Source of the DNA: DATLGB01 sp963740765
Lineage (GTDB): Bacteria > Actinomycetota > Thermoleophilia > Solirubrobacterales > Solirubrobacteraceae
Direction: 5' to 3'
NCBI GenBank assembly: GCA_963740765.1
Contig: CAVUFN010000025.1
Coordinates: forward strand, 1 to 64,000
DNA length: 64,000 nt
A model generated the notes under the pieces. The model was not told the origin of the DNA and searched no databases. It worked only from the letters and a program-made list of their open reading frames with translations. Each line of letters opens with the position of its first letter. The stretch's first letter is position 1. This document shows positions 28,159-37,857 of this stretch, piece by piece. The translations under genes and the position numbers were made by a program.

Positions 28159-29193
28159 ATGGCGCAGCTGGTCAAGACGGTGCAGGAAAATCCTGTGGGC
28201 GCACCATCGACCCCTGCCGCGACCCCCGCCCCGGCCTCTCGCTCCACGCGCGACGCGGTGGTGACTCTCCTACCGAAGGTCGGCCTGCTCGGCGCCCTCC
28301 TCGTCACGATCGCGGTCTTCGGCGTGCTGGAACCCGACGCGTTCCTCACCGTTGACAACGCGAAGTCGGTCCTGAACTCCGCGGCGCCGCTGCTGGTCGT
28401 CGCGCTCGGTCTCACGGTCGTGCTGGTGATGGGCGACTTCGACCTCTCCGTTGCCGGGATGATCGGTCTCGGCGGCTCGGTGGCCGTGATCCTCATGGCC
28501 AAGCACGGCGTCCCGTGGGGCCTGGCGATCTTCCTCGCGCTGCTGGCCGGCGCGGCGGGAGGCCTGCTCAACGGCTTCCTGATCGCCTACCTCGGAGGCT
28601 CGGCGTTCGTCATCACGCTCGCCATGAGCACGGTGTTCGTCGGGCTCGAGTTCGCCGTCACGGGCCAGAAGACGATCTTCGACGGGATCCCCGCCGGCTT
28701 CTCCGGCTTCGCCCAGAACCGGCTGCTCCTCGACCTCCCCGCGCAGGTCTTCATCGCCATCGCGCTGTCGATCGTCATCTGGGTGGTGCTCGCGCACACC
28801 CAGATCGGGCGCTACATGCACGCGATCGGCAGCGGCCCGGAGGCGGCGCGTCTCTCCGGCGTCCGGACGCGCGAGATCCGCACGCTCGGCTTCGTGATCG
28901 CCGCGATGATGGCGGTCGCCGCCGGCATCCTGATCTGCTCGAGCTCGGCCGCCAGCACGCCACAGGTCGGCACGCCGTACCTGCTGCCGGCGTTCGCCGC
29001 CGCCTTCCTCGGCTCGGCCGCCTTCAAGGTCGGGCAGTTCAACGCCCCCGGGACGGTTCTGGGCGTCGTCCTGCTCGGCGTGATCCAGAACGGCCTCACG
29101 ATCCTGGCCCTCTCCACCGCGGTCATCAACATCGTGCAGGGCGCCATCCTCGCGTCGGCGATCCTCGTCAGCCGGATCGGGCAGAAGGGATGA
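28159..29193 (+). CDS. ABC transporter permease (ribose/RbsC type)
   Basis: This 344-residue inner-membrane permease has about eight to ten hydrophobic helices and the family signature GDFDLSVAGMIGLGG near residue 95, as well as GRYMHAIGSGPEAARLSGV in the loop that contacts the ATPase. Such permeases dimerise and work with a double-domain ATPase and a type-1 binding protein, all encoded here. Although the family is called sugar-type, importers of this kind in catabolic islands can take up other polar ligands. Its stop overlaps the ATPase start by four bases. Confidence 0.9.
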   Translation: MAQLVKTVQENPVGAPSTPAATPAPASRSTRDAVVTLLPKVGLLGALLVTIAVFGVLEPDAFLTVDNAKSVLNSAAPLLVVALGLTVVLVMGDFDLSVAGMIGLGGSVAVILMAKHGVPWGLAIFLALLAGAAGGLLNGFLIAYLGGSAFVITLAMSTVFVGLEFAVTGQKTIFDGIPAGFSGFAQNRLLLDLPAQVFIAIALSIVIWVVLAHTQIGRYMHAIGSGPEAARLSGVRTREIRTLGFVIAAMMAVAAGILICSSSAASTPQVGTPYLLPAFAAAFLGSAAFKVGQFNAPGTVLGVVLLGVIQNGLTILALSTAVINIVQGAILASAILVSRIGQKG

Positions 29194-30751
29194 CGTGCGC
29201 GAGCTCGGACCGGCCGCTGCTCGAGGTGCGCGACCTGCACAAGGCCTACCCCGGAGTGAAGGCGCTCGACGGCGTCGACGTGACCGTCATGCCGGGCGAG
29301 TGCGTCGCGATCGTCGGCAAGAACGGCGCCGGCAAGAGCACGCTGATCAAGTCGCTGGCAGGAGCCGTCGCGCCCGACGAGGGCACGATCCTCGTCGACG
29401 GAGAGGCCGTCACGATCAGCAGCCCGCAGAAGGCCTCGGCGCTCGGCCTGACCTTCGTCCACCAGGAGATGCTCGGCGTCCCGGACCTCTCCGTCGCCGA
29501 GAACATCGAGCTCGGCCTCGCGTTCCCGCGGCGCGCCGGCGTGCTCGTAAACTGGCGGGCGCTGCGCGGGATTGCCCAGACCGTGCTGACCCGCCTGGGG
29601 TCCGACCTCGATCCGAAGACGCCGCTGGGTGAGCTCAGCGTGGCCGACCGGCGGGTCGTGATGATCGCCCACGCGCTCGCTAAGGATGCGCGGCTCCTCG
29701 TGCTCGACGAGCCCACGGCGTCGCTGACCGAGCGCGAGATCGATCGCCTGCACGAGATCATCCGCGGCCTCGTCGCCGACGGCGTGACCGTGCTCTACGT
29801 CTCCCACCGCCTCGACGACGTGTTCGAGATCTCCGAGCGCATCGTCGTCATGCGCGACGGGCGCGTCGTCGGCACCGCCCCGACCGCCGACCTCGACCGG
29901 CCCCAGCTGATCGAGATGATCACCGGCCCGCTGGCCGCCGATCCCGCCGACCTCGATCCCGACAAGCCGGTCGGCACCGGGCGCTCGTCTGTCCGACCGC
30001 GGCGAGGAGCTGCTGCGCGTCGAGGGGCTGTCCAGCGAGGTCGTCCACGACGCCGGCTTCACCCTGCGCCGCGGCGAGGTGCTCGGGATCGCCGGCCTGG
30101 TCGGAGCAGGCAGGACCGAGCTGCTCCAGGCTCGTCTTCGGCGCCGACAAGGCGAGCTCCGGCACGATCAGCGTGCAGGGGACGCCGACCAGGATTCGCT
30201 CGCCCCGGGCGGCGATCGCCGCCGGCATCGTCCTCGTCCCCGAGGAGCGCCACACCCAGGGCACCGTCCCCGCCTTCAGCGTGCGCGAAAACATCACGCT
30301 GCCGTCGTTGACCCGCTTCCGGCGCGTCGCCGGGCTGCCCTTCCTCAACCGCAGCCGGGAGCGGTCGGCCGCCGATGCGCAAATCGGCGCGCTGGCGATC
30401 AAGACGCCGAACTCCGGTGTCATCACGAGCAAGCTCTCGGGCGGCAACCAGCAGAAGGTCGTTCTCGCCAAGTGGCTCGAACGCGACGCGGACGTCTTCC
30501 TGCTCGACGAGCCCACGCATGGGATCGACGTCCAGGGCAAGGAGGAGATCTACGGGCTGATCGATCGGCTGATCGCGCAGGGCGCTGCGGTGATCCTCGT
30601 GTCCTCGGAGTTCTCCGAGCTCGTGCGCGTGTGCGACCGCGCGCTCGTGATGTCGGGCGGACGGATCCACGGCGAGCTCTCCGGTGCCGATCTGACCGAG
30701 CACAAGATCGTCGAGGCGTGCTTCGCGGCGCGCGAGCCACTCGCGGCATGA
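29190..30751 (+). CDS. ABC transporter ATP-binding protein, RbsA/MglA type, two frame breaks
   Basis: The restored product has about 519 residues with two nucleotide-binding domains. Domain 1: Walker A GKNGAGKST, LSVADRRVVMIAHAL (a degenerate ABC signature), Walker B LLVLDEPTASL. Domain 2: a GxxGAGRTELL-type loop (IAGLVGAGRTELLQ), signature LSGGNQQKVVLAKWL, Walker B VFLLDEPTHGIDV. This asymmetry is normal for sugar-type ATPases. The frame breaks at about 29988 and 30130 each behave as one extra base and flank the linker and the second Walker A region. Overlaps both neighbours by four bases. Confidence 0.85.
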
Positions 30752-31425
30752 TCCGGTCCTTCGCGTTCATGCCCCGCCGTCCCGACGTGACGCCGGAGAC
30801 GTTCCACGCGCACTGGCTCGACGTCCACGGCCCGCTGGCGCTGCGGATCGACGCACTCGTCCGGTACGTGCAGTCGCACTGCCTGGAAAACCATCCGGCG
30901 CAGAACCGCGACGTCGAGATCGACGGCATCGCCGAGACCTGGTTCGACCGCGTCGAGCAGGCGGCCGCGCTGCGCGAGGACCCGCAGTTCACCGAGTACG
31001 CCCAGCTCGACGAGCCCAACTTCATCGACCTGCAGAACATCTCGTTCGTCATGGCGGACGAGGTGAGTCGCACCGGTGGCATGCCCGCCCGCGACGAGGA
31101 TGGCGTCAAGGTGCTGATGCTGTTCCGGCGCGCCTCGTCGCTGTCCCCCGAGAAATTCGCCAAGACCTGGCGCGACGCCGACGAGGAGGCGGCGGCGAGC
31201 GCGGTGGGCGCGCTGCGTCACGCGCGGTCGATCACCTCCCCCGCCGTCGTCGATCCCGTCTACGACGGCATCAGAGAACTGTGGTTCGCCGATCGCGCCG
31301 AGGCGGAAGCCGCCGGCGCGCGCGACCCCGAGTCCTGGGCGGCGCTTGCCGGCCCCGAAGGATCCGATCCCGGATCCACAGCAGTCGTCCTTGTTCGCGA
31401 GCACCGCATGGTGTGGCCGGGCTGA
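30748..31425 (+). CDS. EthD-domain protein (first copy)
   Basis: This is a 225-residue protein made of two ferredoxin-like EthD/dimeric alpha-beta barrel halves. MPRRPDVTPETFHAHWLDVHGPLA opens the first and LMLFRRASSLSPEKFAKTWRD the second. EthD proteins occur next to P450 and ether or aromatic degradation genes but their reaction is unclear. Its position between the ATPase and the binding-protein genes, translationally coupled to the former, is unusual for an importer operon. A second copy follows at 32758. Confidence 0.75.
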   Translation: MIRSFAFMPRRPDVTPETFHAHWLDVHGPLALRIDALVRYVQSHCLENHPAQNRDVEIDGIAETWFDRVEQAAALREDPQFTEYAQLDEPNFIDLQNISFVMADEVSRTGGMPARDEDGVKVLMLFRRASSLSPEKFAKTWRDADEEAAASAVGALRHARSITSPAVVDPVYDGIRELWFADRAEAEAAGARDPESWAALAGPEGSDPGSTAVVLVREHRMVWPG

Positions 31426-31446
31426 CGTCCCAAACAGGAGGAGAAG

Positions 31447-32655
31447 ATGCACACGAAGGTTCGTTCGTTCGGCGCAATCGCGCTGATCATCGCTGCAATG
31501 GGGCTCGCCGCGTGCGGCTCCGACGACGACAGCTCGAATTCGTCGAGCCCGTCCACAACCACGGAGTCCAAGGACGCCTCCACGACCACGGCCGCGGATC
31601 CTGACTTCGACGCCGTGGCCGAGGGGGAGAAGGCGGCCGACAAGGCCGGCGGATCCGTGGAGCTGCCCAAGAAGAAGATCGGGTTCCTGAACATCATCCA
31701 CGCGATCGAGTCCGCTGCTCGGGCCGAGGCTGCGTTCAAGACGGCCGGCGAGGAGCTCGGCTGGGAGGTCATCAGCTGTGACGGTCAGGGCGACCCGACG
31801 AAGATCGCCGCCTGTGCCGACACGCTGCTCAACCAGGGTGCGGAGGCGATCGCCACCAACGGTGTCGAGGCCGCGCAGATCAAGCCGGCGCTGGAGAAGG
31901 CGAAGTCCGACGGCATCCCGTTTGTGGAATGCACGTCCGACGTCTCCCCGAGCAAGCTCTTCGCGGGCGAGTACGGGCCGGACGAAGCGGCCGCGGGCAA
32001 GCTTGCCGCGGACTTCCTGATCAAGCAGATCCTGGCCTCGGACCGCGACAAGACGATCGCCGTCCACTCCTTTCCGACCGGCTTCGCTTCCAAGCGAACC
32101 CAGGCGCTGTTGGACGCGCTGAAGGAGCACCCGGAGATCAAGGTCGTCGACACGGTGGACACCGACCTCGCCGACCCGGCCGGCAGCACCCAGAAGGCCG
32201 TCGACGCGGAGCTCACGCGGTTCCCGAAGCTTGGGGCCATCTGGGTCGCGTTCGACATCGCCATCCCGGGCGCCGCGCAGTCGGTGCAGCAGAAGTACCC
32301 GGGCGCAGGTCCCGGCGAGCGGCCGATCCTGACCGGGTTCAACGCCAACACGGCGAGCCTGCAGTGGATGAAGCGAGGCGTGATCGACGCGCTGTCCGAC
32401 ACCGCGTTCGAGAACACCTGCTGGGTCGCGGTCGACCAGTTCGCCGAGTACTACGCCCGCGACACGAAGGTCGCCCAGGCGCCGGACGGCGGGACGTTCG
32501 CACCCGACTACGGTTTCGACTACGTCAAGCCGCAGCTGGTCACCAAGGACAACATCCCCGGCAAGCCCGCCTCTGACGCGGTCGATCCGATGCCGCAGCC
32601 CTACGACGCACCCGCGTTCTTCAAGGCCAAGTGGGCCAAGGAGTTCGGGGGCTAG
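31447..32655 (+). CDS. ABC transporter substrate-binding lipoprotein (type 1)
   Basis: The 402-residue exported binding protein has the signal peptide GAIALIIAAMGLAAC with lipobox LAAC and the lipidated cysteine at residue 22, followed by a Ser/Thr/Asp-rich linker to about residue 50. The periplasmic-binding type-1 domain runs from KKKIGFLNIIHAIESAARAE to the end, with the family CADTLLNQGAEAIATNGV region. Ligand unknown. Ribosome site GGAGGAG precedes ATG 31447. A long hairpin terminator follows at 32682. Confidence 0.9.
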   Translation: MHTKVRSFGAIALIIAAMGLAACGSDDDSSNSSSPSTTTESKDASTTTAADPDFDAVAEGEKAADKAGGSVELPKKKIGFLNIIHAIESAARAEAAFKTAGEELGWEVISCDGQGDPTKIAACADTLLNQGAEAIATNGVEAAQIKPALEKAKSDGIPFVECTSDVSPSKLFAGEYGPDEAAAGKLAADFLIKQILASDRDKTIAVHSFPTGFASKRTQALLDALKEHPEIKVVDTVDTDLADPAGSTQKAVDAELTRFPKLGAIWVAFDIAIPGAAQSVQQKYPGAGPGERPILTGFNANTASLQWMKRGVIDALSDTAFENTCWVAVDQFAEYYARDTKVAQAPDGGTFAPDYGFDYVKPQLVTKDNIPGKPASDAVDPMPQPYDAPAFFKAKWAKEFGG

Positions 32656-32681
32656 CTCACACGACCCTCCTCAAGGCCAAG

Positions 32682-32710
32682 GCCGGCGCGATCGGATCGA
32701 TCGCGCCGGC
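32682..32710 (+). terminator. Hairpin terminator after the binding-protein gene
   Basis: GCCGGCGCGATCG and CGATCGCGCCGGC form a perfect 13-bp stem with a GAT loop, followed by TTCTTGGCGTTTCTT. It lies between the binding-protein stop (32655) and the second EthD gene (32758). It could end transcription or protect the abundant 5' mRNA part, lowering expression of downstream genes. Confidence 0.75.
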
Positions 32711-32757
32711 TTCTTGGCGTTTCTTCCACCTTCCGCACACACGAGGCCCCTTCCGCC

Positions 32758-33453
32758 ATGGTTCACCTATTCGCCCTTCTGGTTCCCCGCGACGGGATGA
32801 CGCCGCTCGCGTTCCACCACCACTGGCGCTACGCGCACGGGCCGCTGGCGGGCAGGATCCGCCAGGCGCACGCCTACCAGCAGTCCCACCGGCTGCCGAT
32901 GCAGCCCACCGACCTTCCGATCCTCCCCCACGGCGGCACCGCCGAGGTCTGGTTCAAGGACTTCCCCGCGTCGATGAGCCTCGGCGATGATCCCGACTAC
33001 GCCGATCATGCCGCCCACGACGAGGACAACTTCCACCACATGGACCGGATGGAGGCACTGCACTGCACCGAGCACGTGGTGCTGGCCGGGCCGCCCATCC
33101 GCAAGGACACCGGCGGCGTGAAGGTCATGCAGTTCGTGCGCCGCGCACCGGGCCTTTCGCCGGACGAGTTCCGCTCCGCCTGGTTGGGCGGTGGCGAGAC
33201 CGAGGAGCTGACGGCGCTCCGCGCGACCCGCTGCGTGAGGGGCGCGCAGGTGCCCGAGAAGTACACCGGCGACGACCCGCGCTTCGACGGCCTGCTCGAG
33301 CTGTGGTGGCCCGACCAGTGGGCCTTCGAGGCCAACCGCGCCCTGGAGCCGGAGGCCTGGACGGCGCTGATCTCGCCGTCCTCGATCGACCCGGCCGGAA
33401 CCGGCTTCCTCGTCACCTCCGAGCACCGCCAGACCTGGCCGGACCCGTCATGA
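32758..33453 (+). CDS. EthD-domain protein (second copy)
   Basis: This is a 231-residue two-domain EthD protein: FALLVPRDGMTPLAFHHHWR and VMQFVRRAPGLSPDEFRSAW start its two halves, as in the copy at 30748, and both end with a similar EHRxxWP tail. The two copies are paralogs but differ throughout. It is followed by an aldehyde dehydrogenase with a four-base overlap. Function within the pathway is unknown. Confidence 0.75.
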   Translation: MVHLFALLVPRDGMTPLAFHHHWRYAHGPLAGRIRQAHAYQQSHRLPMQPTDLPILPHGGTAEVWFKDFPASMSLGDDPDYADHAAHDEDNFHHMDRMEALHCTEHVVLAGPPIRKDTGGVKVMQFVRRAPGLSPDEFRSAWLGGGETEELTALRATRCVRGAQVPEKYTGDDPRFDGLLELWWPDQWAFEANRALEPEAWTALISPSSIDPAGTGFLVTSEHRQTWPDPS

Positions 33454-34922
33454 CATCGTCGCTGCACACGCGCCCGCCGGTCGTCTTCGAAGAACTGCTC
33501 ATTGACGGCCGGCGCGTTCGGGGCGAGGGAGCGCCTAACGCCGTCTACAACCCCGCGGACGAGAGCGTCGTCGCCACGATCTCGACGGCGAGCCCGGCGC
33601 AGGTGGACGCGGCCGTCGCCGCTGCGCGCCGCGCCGCCGACTCCGGGCCGTGGCCCGATCTGGCGCCCGCCGAGCGGGCGGCCGCGCTGCACCGCTTCGC
33701 CGACGCCTACGAGGCGCGGATGCCGGACCTGATCGCGACCGTCATCACCGAGGTCGGGACACCGGTCTGGCTGGCGGAGTCGCTGCAGGTGGCCAGCGCG
33801 CTGGTGCACTTCCGCCACTACGCCGATCTGGCCGGGCGTGACCTGACGCGCGACCTCGGCCCCGCGTCCGACCCGCCCAGCCACAGCACGCTCGCCTACC
33901 GCCCCGCCGGTGTCGTCGCGGGCATCACGGCCTACAACTTCCCGCTCATGCTCGTGGCGTCGAAGGTCGGCGCGGCGCTGGCCGCCGGATGCACCGTCGT
34001 GCTGCTGCCCTCGCCGCGCACGCCCCTCACCGCGCTGATTGTCGCCGAGATCGCCTTGGAGGCCGGCCTACCCGACGGCGTCCTCAACGTCATCGTCGGC
34101 GGCCCCGAGACGGGCGTCGCGCTGACCGAGCACACCGGCGTGGATCGCGTGAGCTTCACCGGTTCGGAGGCGGTCGGCCAGGCAATCATGCGCCAGTGCG
34201 TCCAGAACGTCACCGGCGTGGTGCTCGAGCTCGGCGGCAAGTCCGCCGACATCCTGCTGCCCGGCTACCCGCTGGATACCGACTCCGTGGCGGCCGTGCA
34301 CATGCGCTACCTGCGCAACGCCGGTCAGGGCTGCGCGTCGCCCACGCGACTGCTCGTGCATGAGGAGTACTACGACGAGTTCGTGCGCGCCACCCGCGCA
34401 GCCTTCGAGACGATCCAGACCGGCGACCCCTGGGATCCGGCGACGATCGTCGGTCCGCTGATCCGGCCGGAGCACCGCGACCATGTCGAGGGCTTCGTGA
34501 CCCGGGCGCTCGATGCGGGCGGCGAGGTCGTCGCCGGCGGCGGGCGTCCGGAGCTCGCGCGCGGATGGTTCGTCAACCCGACGCTGGTCGGGGGGGTCTC
34601 CGCGAGCTCCGAGATCGCCCAGAACGAGATCTTCGGACCCGTCGGGGTGGTCCTGCCCTACCGCGACGTCGACCACGCCATCGAGATCGCCAACGGCACG
34701 CGCTACGGCCTCGCGGCTTACGTGCACGGCCCGGACGTGGACGAGGCGTGCGCGCTCGCTCCGCGACTGCGGGCCGGCACCGTGTACGTCAACGGCGGCG
34801 GCGGCTTGCGGCCCGATGCCCCGTTCGGCGGCTGGGGCACCAGCAGCATCGGCCGTGAATGGGGCGCCGAGGGCGTCCGCGAGTACCTCGAGCCACAACA
34901 CATCCAATGGAGGACGGACTGA
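33450..34922 (+). CDS. Aldehyde dehydrogenase (second copy)
   Basis: This 490-residue paralog of the enzyme at 25584 is very similar across its whole length: ITAYNFPLMLVASKVGAALA, LELGGKSADILLPGYPLD with the catalytic glutamate, NAGQGCASPTRLLV with the catalytic cysteine, and GGWGTSSIGREWG near the end. All catalytic residues are kept in both copies, so they are likely both active, perhaps on different chain lengths or under different regulation. Its stop overlaps the next ATG by one base (TGATG). Confidence 0.9.
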   Translation: MTSSLHTRPPVVFEELLIDGRRVRGEGAPNAVYNPADESVVATISTASPAQVDAAVAAARRAADSGPWPDLAPAERAAALHRFADAYEARMPDLIATVITEVGTPVWLAESLQVASALVHFRHYADLAGRDLTRDLGPASDPPSHSTLAYRPAGVVAGITAYNFPLMLVASKVGAALAAGCTVVLLPSPRTPLTALIVAEIALEAGLPDGVLNVIVGGPETGVALTEHTGVDRVSFTGSEAVGQAIMRQCVQNVTGVVLELGGKSADILLPGYPLDTDSVAAVHMRYLRNAGQGCASPTRLLVHEEYYDEFVRATRAAFETIQTGDPWDPATIVGPLIRPEHRDHVEGFVTRALDAGGEVVAGGGRPELARGWFVNPTLVGGVSASSEIAQNEIFGPVGVVLPYRDVDHAIEIANGTRYGLAAYVHGPDVDEACALAPRLRAGTVYVNGGGGLRPDAPFGGWGTSSIGREWGAEGVREYLEPQHIQWRTD

Positions 34923-35248
34923 TGCCAGCCGAGATCGTGATCATCGCCAACGTGTGGGCCCGCGAGGACCGTCTCGAACGGCTGCTCGAGGTGCTCGAGG
35001 AGGACGTCGTCTTCACGCACGAGAACGAGCCCGACGTCCGCCGCTTCGCGCTGCATCGCGACACGGACGACCCGCTCCACTTCGTGATGATCGAGGCGTT
35101 CCCGAACCAGGCCGCCCTCGACGCCCATCGCGCCACGGACTTCTACAAGCAGCTCATGACGGAGATCCCGGACCTCATCACCGAGCGCACGCGCACGGTC
35201 CTCGAGCCGGTCGGCTACGGCGACCCCGAGCGCGGCTACATCGCCTGA
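34922..35248 (+). CDS. ABM-domain (antibiotic biosynthesis monooxygenase-like) protein
   Basis: This 108-residue dimeric alpha-beta barrel protein has the ABM pattern: VIIANVWAREDRLERLLEVLEE, HENEPDVRRFALHRD, FVMIEAFPNQAALDAHR. ABM proteins include cofactor-free monooxygenases, haem-degrading enzymes and proteins with no known activity. It ends the plus-strand operon and converges on the thiolase-like gene, two bases away. Confidence 0.75.
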   Translation: MPAEIVIIANVWAREDRLERLLEVLEEDVVFTHENEPDVRRFALHRDTDDPLHFVMIEAFPNQAALDAHRATDFYKQLMTEIPDLITERTRTVLEPVGYGDPERGYIA

Positions 35249-35250
35249 CG

Positions 35251-36389
35251 CTACGCGCGCTGGAGCACCAGCACCGAGCAGTTGCCGCCGGCACCGAGCG
35301 AGTGGGTCAGGCCCGTACGCGCGTTCTCCACCTGCCGCGGCCCGCACCGGCCCCGGAGCTGGTTGGCGATCTCGTAGACCTGGCCGAGGGCGGAGGCGCC
35401 GACCGGCTCGCCCTTGGACAGCAGGCCGCCCGACGGGTTGACCGGCAGGTCGCCGCCGAGCCGCGTCGCGCCAGACTCCACCAGCGGTCCGCCCTCCCCC
35501 ACCGCGCACAGCCGGAGCTGCTCGGTGGCGATGATCTCCGTGCCCGAGTCGGTGTCCTGGAGCTCGACGACGTCGAGATCCTCGGGCCCGACGCCGGCCT
35601 TCGCGTACGCCTCGTCGGCCGACCGGCGGGTCACGCTCTCGTCCGGCTCGCACCGGGGAGTCCGTCGGCATGTGCTCGCCGATCGCCTGCGCTCGGCGCG
35701 CCGTCCTCAGCCCCTGGCCGATGATCCGCACGTCGCCGGACGTTGCCGGTCCGTTGGTCAGGACCGCCGCCGCCGCGCCCTCGTTGGGCGTGCACAGCAT
35801 CAGCAGGCGCAGCGGGTCGACGATCGGCTTCGACGCGAGGATGTCCTCGACCGTGAACTCCTTGCGGTACATCGCCTTCTCGTTGTGGACCGAGTGGGCG
35901 TGGTTCTTGGAGGCGACCAGAGCGAGTTGGCGCTCGGTCGTCCCGTGCTCGTGCATGTGCCGCTGGATCGCGAACGCGAACTGGGCCGGGTTGACCGCGT
36001 GGCCGATCTGCTGGCGCCAGTCCTCGAAGTAGTCCATGTCCATGAACCCGCGCGGCATCTTCTCGATGCCGACCGCGGCCACGGTGCCGTAGTCGCCTGC
36101 GGCGAGCGCCTGGCGGGCCGCCATGCACGGCCGCGCCGCCGGACGAGCAGGCGTTCTCGACGTTGATGATCGGGATGCCCGTGCGCGCCCAGGACGGTGG
36201 CGATCTTGTGGCCCGCGCCGGTCCCGGCGTACATGTGTGCGCAGAACAGCGCGTCGACGTCGCTGCCACGCGCATGCCGGCGTCCGCGAGCGCCTCCTGC
36301 AACGCCTCGACGCCCATCGACACGGCGGACTTGTCGTCGAAGCGGCCGAAGGGGTGCATGCCGACCCCGGACACGATGACATCGCTCAT
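35251..36389 (-). CDS. Thiolase-like / lipid-transfer thiolase protein, several frame breaks
   Basis: The restored product has about 378 residues. The N-terminus (MSDVIVSGVGMHPFGRF), ENACSSGGAAV with the thiolase cysteine near residue 85, and the C-terminal NPSGGLLSKGEPVGASAL are those of SCP2/lipid-transfer-type thiolases, which often work with a DUF35 partner. Breaks near 35652, 36130, 36180 and 36250 mostly act as one extra base. The upstream DUF35 gene overlaps it by three bases. It could cleave a 3-ketoacyl-CoA, or act as a retro-aldolase like the Ltp2/DUF35 pair of steroid side-chain degradation; the retained cysteine does not exclude true thiolysis. Confidence 0.7.
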
Positions 36390-36779
36390 GCTGACTCCTC
36401 GACTCGGTAGGCGTAGCTCGTGACGTCGCCGACGGCGATCAGCTCGAACGCGACGCGGTCGCCGATCGCGATCCCGTCGAGATCGTCAGACGTGAGCGTC
36501 GTCGTGACGCGCAGGCCCTCGGGCAGCTCGACGACGCCGTAGGCGTACGGCGTCTCGCCGTGGTAGCCGGGCGGCGCGGCGCGGACGACGGTGAAGGTGT
36601 AGATCGTCCCGGTCGTCGATAGCGCGACCGGGGCGACCTGGTCGTGCTGGCACGCCGGGCAGACCTCGCGCGATCGGGAAGCGCAGCGTGCCCGCAGGAG
36701 GCGCAGCGGCCGCCGATCAACGCAGGCCTCCGTGAACAGGCCTTCGCGGACCGCGCGCCGACGTCGACAGGACGGTCAT
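36386..36779 (-). CDS. DUF35 zinc-ribbon/OB-fold protein, frame broken
   Basis: This is a small protein of about 130 residues. A rubredoxin-like zinc ribbon (GGRCASCGHA, then VCPACQHD) is followed by an OB-fold (GTIYTFTVVRAAPPGYHGE, TPYAYGVVELPEGLRV). DUF35 proteins partner thiolase-like proteins and provide an acyl-CoA channel. The N-terminal frame shifts near 36670-36720, so the exact start is uncertain; ATG 36779 overlaps the upstream dehydrogenase stop. Adjacent to its expected thiolase partner. Confidence 0.65.
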
Positions 36780-37857
36780 GCGTGCACCGCCGGCCGTGCG
36801 CGTCGCGAGCTGCTCGCCGAGCCGCGTCCTCGTGCATGATCGCGTCGCCGAAGCGGCGCTCGGTGCTGAGCACCCGTCGCTGCAGCAGATGGACGTCGTG
36901 CTCCCAGGTGAAGGCGACGCCGCCGAGGACCTGCAGCGCGGCCTCGACCACCGAACGGGAGGCGCGCGCACCGTAGGCCTTGGCGATGCGCGGACGGCCT
37001 CGGCGCTCCTCGGGAGCTCCTCGTCGAGGGCGGCGGCCGCGTAGAGCACCGTCGACCAGGCGGCCTCGCGGTCGATGTGCGCGTCGGCGATCACGTGCTG
37101 CAACGCCTGGAAGGAGCCGATGGGCCGGCCGAACTGCTTGCGCTCGAGCGAGTACTCGATGGCGAGGTCGAGGGCCTTGCGAGGCGGCGCCGAGCCCCTC
37201 GGCGGTGACGGCGACGGAGCCGATGGCGAAGCGCGCGCGCGATCGCCTCGTCGCCGGACACGACGTGGCCGACCTGCACGTCGGTGAAGGTGACGGCGCA
37301 TGGAGCGGCCGCCGGGTCGACGCCCTCGGTGGGCGTCACCACCACGCCCGGGGCATCGGCCGCGACGAACGCGACCACGATCTCGCCACCGTCCTCGGCG
37401 AGGACGGCGAAGGTCGTCACCGTCTGCCCGTGCTGGACGTCGTGCTTCGTGCCGCTCAGGGTGCCGTCGGGATGCAGCTCCGTCGCCAGCCCGCGCAAGC
37501 TCCAGTCGCTGCCGGCCTCGACGACCGCGAGCGCAATGGCGACCTCGCCGGCACGCGATCTTCTCGTCGACCGCCGACGGCCAGCCGCGCGGCGACGGCG
37601 GTGTCGACCAGCGACGACGGCGCGACGTGGGCGCCGGCGGCGCTGGGCGAGCAGGCAGAGGCCAGGGACGCCGAAGCCGTCCTCCTCGAGGCCGACCGCG
37701 TACCAGCCGAGCTCGGTCAGCAGCGCGTGCAGCGGGGCGGCGGACGCCGTCGCCGTCGAGGTATGCGCGCGCGAGGGACAGCGGGCTCTCACCGTCGAGG
37801 GCCTGCGTGGGCGACCGAGCGCAGCTCGCGCTGGTCGTTGGTGAGCTCGAGGTCCAT
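36776..37857 (-). CDS. Acyl-CoA dehydrogenase family protein, several frame breaks
   Basis: The restored product has about 355 residues. The pieces are MDLELTNDQRELRSVA at the start, LHALLTELGWYAVGLEEDGFG, DGTLSGTKHDVQHGQTVTTF in the middle, AIEYSLERKQFGRPIGSFQALQ, and VLGGVAFTWEHDVHLLQRR at the end. It lacks an evident catalytic glutamate in the usual C-terminal position, as the partner subunits of heteromeric dehydrogenases often do. The ATG 37857 overlaps the stop of the next dehydrogenase by one base. Frame breaks prevent an exact sequence. Confidence 0.7.
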
